A DNA stretch of 64,000 nt from Lachnospiraceae bacterium (GTDB lineage Bacteria > Bacillota > Clostridia > Lachnospirales > Lachnospiraceae), in the NCBI GenBank assembly GCA_022791815.1, contig JAAVZU010000035.1:32065-96064 (forward strand), given 5' to 3'. Positions within the stretch are counted from its first letter, which is position 1; every line of letters starts with the position of its first letter. The notes under the pieces were generated by a model. It was given only the letters and a program-made list of their open reading frames with translations. It searched no databases and had not been told where the DNA came from. This document shows, piece by piece, positions 61,463 to 64,000 of the stretch. The position numbers and the translations under genes were made by a program.

Positions 61463-61585
61463 ATGATAAACATAGTACTTGGTTCTTTTGTAAGTAAAAA
61501 CTAAGTACTATGTTTGTACATAACACTTTCATAAGTAAATGTTCATGTTTGATGGCACAAACACTATTATGAATGAACATGTTTA
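61463..61585. repeat. Two-hairpin element sharing the ATAACACTTTCATA module
   Basis: AAACATAGTACTT..AAGTACTATGTTT makes the first hairpin. CATAACACTTTCATAAGTAA (61519-61538) is the linker, nearly the same as at 51841-51860 and 63418-63438. AAATGTTCAT..ATGAACATGTTT makes the second. It fills the gap before the radical SAM gene and ends at its ribosome binding site. Confidence 0.6.
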
Positions 61586-61595
61586 GGAGGAAAGT

Positions 61596-62465
61596 ATGCA
61601 TTTTGTAGAAGCAAAGAGAATCTTATCAAGCAAGAATGGGATAAATATTTACCGGGGATGTACACATGGTTGTATTTATTGTGATAGCCGAAGTAATTGT
61701 TACCAAATGCAACATGATTTTGAAGATATTGAAGTAAAAAAGAATGCGGTAGAGCTTTTAGAATATGCGCTGTTACATAAAAGAAAGAAATGCATAATCC
61801 GGACAGGTGCTATGTGTGACCCATACATGCATTGTGAAGAAAAACTACAAATGACCAGAAAATGTCTGGAAATTATTGCAAAATATGGTTATGGATTATC
61901 GATTCAGACAAAATCAGATCGTATTCTTCGGGATATGGATTTGCTAAAAGAGATACACCAAAAATCTAAATGTATCGTAGAAATTACCATGACCACTTAT
62001 AAAGAAGAACTGTGCAAAATAATAGAACCAAAAGTATGTACAACCAAAAGAAGGTATGAAATTCTAAAAATAATGAATAAACAACAAATACCTACAATTG
62101 TATGGTTTTCTCCATTTTTACCTTTTTTGAATGATACAAAGGAAAATATAAAAGGATTGTTAGACTATTGTATTGATGCGAAAGTAAAAGGAATTATTTG
62201 TTTTGGTATTGGCATGACAATGAGAGGAGGAAATCGGGAATACTTTTATCAAGAACTCAATAAGTCCTTTCCTCAAATGAGTAAACGATATCAGAAGAAA
62301 TATGGTTATGCTTATGAGTGTGTTAGTGATAATAATATAAAACTTATGAATTTTTTTCATGAAGAATGTGAAAAGCATGGAATTATGCATGACATAGAAA
62401 AAATATTTACTTATATAGAAACTTTTCCAGAGTCTCAATATGAACAATTGAATCTTTTTCCATAA
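61596..62465 (+). CDS. SPL-like radical SAM protein
   Basis: 289 aa. Radical SAM cluster motif C-x3-C-x2-C in RGCTHGCIYCDSRSNCYQ (about residues 20-37), and a full TIM-barrel length. It belongs to the COG1533/SplB-like group, relatives of spore photoproduct lyase whose substrates are mostly unknown. The C-terminus ends EQLNLFP. GGAGGAAAG precedes ATG 61596. It is not NrdG, which is shorter and has a different cluster spacing. Confidence 0.88.
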   Translation: MHFVEAKRILSSKNGINIYRGCTHGCIYCDSRSNCYQMQHDFEDIEVKKNAVELLEYALLHKRKKCIIRTGAMCDPYMHCEEKLQMTRKCLEIIAKYGYGLSIQTKSDRILRDMDLLKEIHQKSKCIVEITMTTYKEELCKIIEPKVCTTKRRYEILKIMNKQQIPTIVWFSPFLPFLNDTKENIKGLLDYCIDAKVKGIICFGIGMTMRGGNREYFYQELNKSFPQMSKRYQKKYGYAYECVSDNNIKLMNFFHEECEKHGIMHDIEKIFTYIETFPESQYEQLNLFP

Positions 62466-62838
62466 ATAGAAACGAAGAGAACAAGAGTTGCTATGATAGA
62501 ACAAGGTGTATGCTAAACGGGAATAACATTCTATAAAAATTTGAATAAAAGATATGTCTATGCTAGACTAAGTTTATGATATATTAGTCACTAAATCTAA
62601 ATGTTTATATGCACCTTTGGCAGTACCACCATGAATAGAAGTTAGCTGTTATATCTACACTTTTACTAGTTGTATTTGTATGTTGGGATATCATTTTCTA
62701 TACTTATATGATATGGTATATCCAAGCAAAAGTCTATATTTATATAAGCTGCGACGGCTTAAAAAGTCTAGTTCTTTCGGAATTGTACGAAATATAGCCG
62801 TTTATCAGGATTTTTATGGTAAAGAGAGGGAGAGGATA
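62466..62838 (+). other. Intergenic stretch without a recognised gene
   Basis: About 370 AT-rich bases. An in-frame extension of the next gene could start at 62680, but it has no ribosome binding site and atypical composition. A weak hairpin, CGGCT..AGCCG, lies near 62766-62813. Nothing else is supported. Confidence 0.4.
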
Positions 62839-63135
62839 ATGGGGAAAAAAAACAAAAAGGAACAAAATTATTTAAGAAGAGAGCAAATATTATCTTTGGA
62901 ATATTATAATTATAAGGGAATTTTTACTGGCAGTATGAAAGCCATGAATTATAGAATTGAAAAAAAGGAAGAAGAAGAAAAGAAAAGTTTTTTAGTTCAT
63001 ATTTGGAAAGGACCATATAATTTTGAGGCAACTTCAAAAGAAGAAATGAGAAAAAAGGAGTTTCCTTTTACAAATGAAGGAGCAGAAGAAGTCACTGGTT
63101 GGATAAATGAAGTATTTACAAGTGATTTTATGTAA
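62839..63135 (+). CDS. Small hypothetical protein
   Basis: 98 aa, charged (many Lys and Glu), no signal or membrane segment. N-terminus MGKKNKKEQNYLRREQIL, then a compact predicted beta/alpha part (YKGIFTGSMKAMNYRIEKKE, FLVHIWKGPYNFEAT, EVTGWINEVF). A strong ribosome binding site GGGAGAGGAT sets ATG 62839. I do not recognise a characterised function. Confidence 0.7.
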   Translation: MGKKNKKEQNYLRREQILSLEYYNYKGIFTGSMKAMNYRIEKKEEEEKKSFLVHIWKGPYNFEATSKEEMRKKEFPFTNEGAEEVTGWINEVFTSDFM

Positions 63136-63259
63136 ATAGAGAAATTAATAATTTAATATCTGTATTGTATGTTTTAAAGAATCATTAATGAAGTGAAAGT
63201 TTCCGAAATTATTGAGTATGTGTAGTTTCTAAAAGATTGTTGAAACAATTATAGGACAT

Positions 63260-63438
63260 TCTGTACTGCTTATTATGCTTTATGAATGCAGATTTACATG
63301 CCTGCTATGTAAATCTGGCTGATTCTTTAGTGGCTCTACACATCAGGTTCTTCGATAGTTATAGTATATATATAAAAGTTGGTTTTTGTGCAAATATAAA
63401 TCAAGTACATGATTATTCATAACACCTTTATAGTAAAC
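63260..63438. repeat. Relative of the 51582 element
   Basis: CTGCTATGTA, GCTCTACACATCAGGTTCTTCGATA split as GCTCTACACATCAGGTTC and TTCGATA, TTTTTGTGCA, and CATAACACCTTTATAGTAAAC follow in the same order as in the right half of 51582-51947. GCAGATTTACAT..ATGTAAATCTG (63285-63318) adds a hairpin. The rest of 63136-63470 shows no gene. Confidence 0.55.
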
Positions 63439-63470
63439 AAAAAAAGACTTTGCAATAAGCAAAGTCTTTA
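63438..63470 (-). terminator. Terminator of the tRNA-Leu gene
   Basis: On the minus strand AAAGACTTTGC pairs with GCAAAGTCTTT around a short TTATT loop and is followed by a T-run (AAAAAAA on the plus strand at 63439-63445). Confidence 0.85.
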
Positions 63471-63553
63471 TGCGGATGGAGGGACTTGAACCCTCACGAG
63501 GTCACCCCCGTCAGATTTTGAGTCTGATGCGTCTGCCATTCCGCCACATCCGC
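63471..63553 (-). tRNA. tRNA-Leu (anticodon CAA)
   Basis: 83 nt. Acceptor GCGGATG pairs with CATCCGC, discriminator A. The anticodon stem TCAGA/TCTGA holds loop CTCAAAA, giving anticodon CAA. The long class II variable arm (CGGGGGTGACCTCG) and T-arm GAGGGTTCAAGTCCCTC fit leucine. CCA is not encoded. Confidence 0.95.
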
Positions 63554-63580
63554 GTAAGTGTTATCCTTAACACGCATACT

Positions 63581-63609
63581 AGTTTAACACATGAAAAAGT
63601 GTATGTCAA
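63581..63609 (-). promoter_or_regulatory. Promoter of the tRNA-Leu gene
   Basis: On the minus strand TTGACA (63604-63609), 17 bases, TAAACT (63581-63586), 27 bases before the tRNA 5' end. Confidence 0.75.
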
Positions 63610-63872
63610 CCATTTTTTTAAAAATAAATGTTGTATTGTAACAGTTTGCTATGTATAGGGCATAAGTATTGTGCAACTTACATCTGCTTTTAGTAAGTAT
63701 ATATTTGGACTAAGTATAAATTATACGGCAATAGGGTTATGTTTGGTTATGTAAAAATATATCTACAGTTATAATTATAAAGAAAGAAATTTGAAAGTGC
63801 TTGATTTACAAGGCTTATCTAAGCATGAAAAAAAGAAAAAGAAAAAAATAATAAAAAATTATAAAAAAAGTG

Positions 63873-63901
63873 TTGACATTCAAAAATCGACATGCTATAC
63901 T
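63873..63901 (+). promoter_or_regulatory. Strong sigma-A promoter, probably of an rRNA operon
   Basis: TTGACA (63873-63878), 17 bases, TATACT (63896-63901). A-rich tracts upstream (63829-63869) look like an UP element. Confidence 0.85.
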
Positions 63902-64000
63902 AAACAAGTCGCTTGGGCAAGGGCGCAAGTGAGAGAGGCTGGAACAGCAGTGAAATCAACACATCCAGCAGATTGTACTTTGATAATTAAACAGTGAAAC
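63902..64000 (+). other. Probable rRNA leader
   Basis: GC-richer transcript start, then ACTTTGATAATTAAACAGTG at the window edge. TTTGA-A-TTAAACAGTG stretches commonly precede 16S rRNA genes in Lachnospiraceae. The 16S gene itself would begin outside the window. The 63610-63872 stretch shows no gene apart from this promoter region. Confidence 0.6.

Noticed and set aside
61596..62465. NrdG activase for nrdD
   Set aside because: Radical SAM protein is too long and of the SplB-like type; it is 17 kb from nrdD.
63470..63658. Plus-strand open frame over the tRNA
   Set aside because: It is antisense to a clear tRNA-Leu gene.
1..64000. CRISPR arrays, intact transposases, integrases or prophage genes
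   Set aside because: No regularly spaced direct repeats, and no recognisable intact mobile-element gene on either strand.

Overview
The window is AT-rich Firmicutes DNA, most likely a motile anaerobe of the Clostridia, family Lachnospiraceae. The signs are Clostridia-type sigma-D flagellar promoters, a class III anaerobic ribonucleotide reductase, a T-box leader before aspS, flavinylated extracytosolic electron-transfer proteins, BspA-type leucine-rich surface proteins and strong AAGGAGG ribosome binding sites. The genus cannot be fixed from the sequence alone.

Layout. (1) 1-12.45 kb: two flagellin genes with sigma-D promoters, a Maf-type flagellin glycosyltransferase with a small partner, then a six-gene glycan block: UDP-GlcNAc 4,6-dehydratase-like, LicD-like phosphotransferase, NAD-dependent epimerase, cytidylyltransferase, aldolase fused to a Maf-like domain, and hexapeptide acyltransferase. 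(2) 12.5-13.76 kb: a decayed stretch with two PD-(D/E)XK-family gene remnants and small palindromic repeats. (3) 13.76-15.5 kb: a secreted protein behind a sigma-D-like promoter. (4) 15.8-19.7 kb: cysD, cysNC and cysQ, which make PAPS and remove PAP; no PAPS reductase is present. (5) fabH alone on the minus strand. (6) 20.96-23.86 kb: a BspA-like surface protein whose gene carries an in-frame 147-bp palindromic insertion. (7) 23.9-28.8 kb: a membrane flavin/Fe-S electron-transfer operon (NusG-II protein, Gx transporter, ApbE, two FMN-binding proteins, NapH-like ferredoxin), followed by a Tp47-like/LRR secreted protein. (8) 31.2-34.8 kb: a small secreted protein and a MacB-like ABC exporter. 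(9) T-box-aspS-dus. (10) Two giant sensor proteins (38.1-41.4 kb minus; 46.1-50.6 kb plus) that share an unusual NTPase-like/TPR/GAF architecture but end in GGDEF or in histidine kinase-REC-HPt; between them lie nrdD with NrdR boxes and a YitT protein. (11) A formate/nitrite-type channel, then a phosphate island: pstSCAB, a Na/Pi cotransporter with a PhoU-like tail, and ppk1. The PstS appears circularly permuted. (12) A WYL regulator with a GyrI-like protein, a radical SAM protein, a small hypothetical, a tRNA-Leu, and at the right edge a strong promoter and leader that look like the start of an rRNA operon.

A striking feature of the whole window is a set of dispersed short palindromic elements. 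The commonest is a 28-bp imperfect palindrome (GTAACTGTTCAT..GAACAGTTAC), found in at least seven well-formed copies between genes and once inside the pst operon. Longer composites with related ends occur at 21069-21215 and 41929-42059. A separate 366-bp element with about 50-bp inverted ends lies between the FNT gene and pstS. These look like non-autonomous MITE/REP-type elements; no transposase gene is intact in the window.
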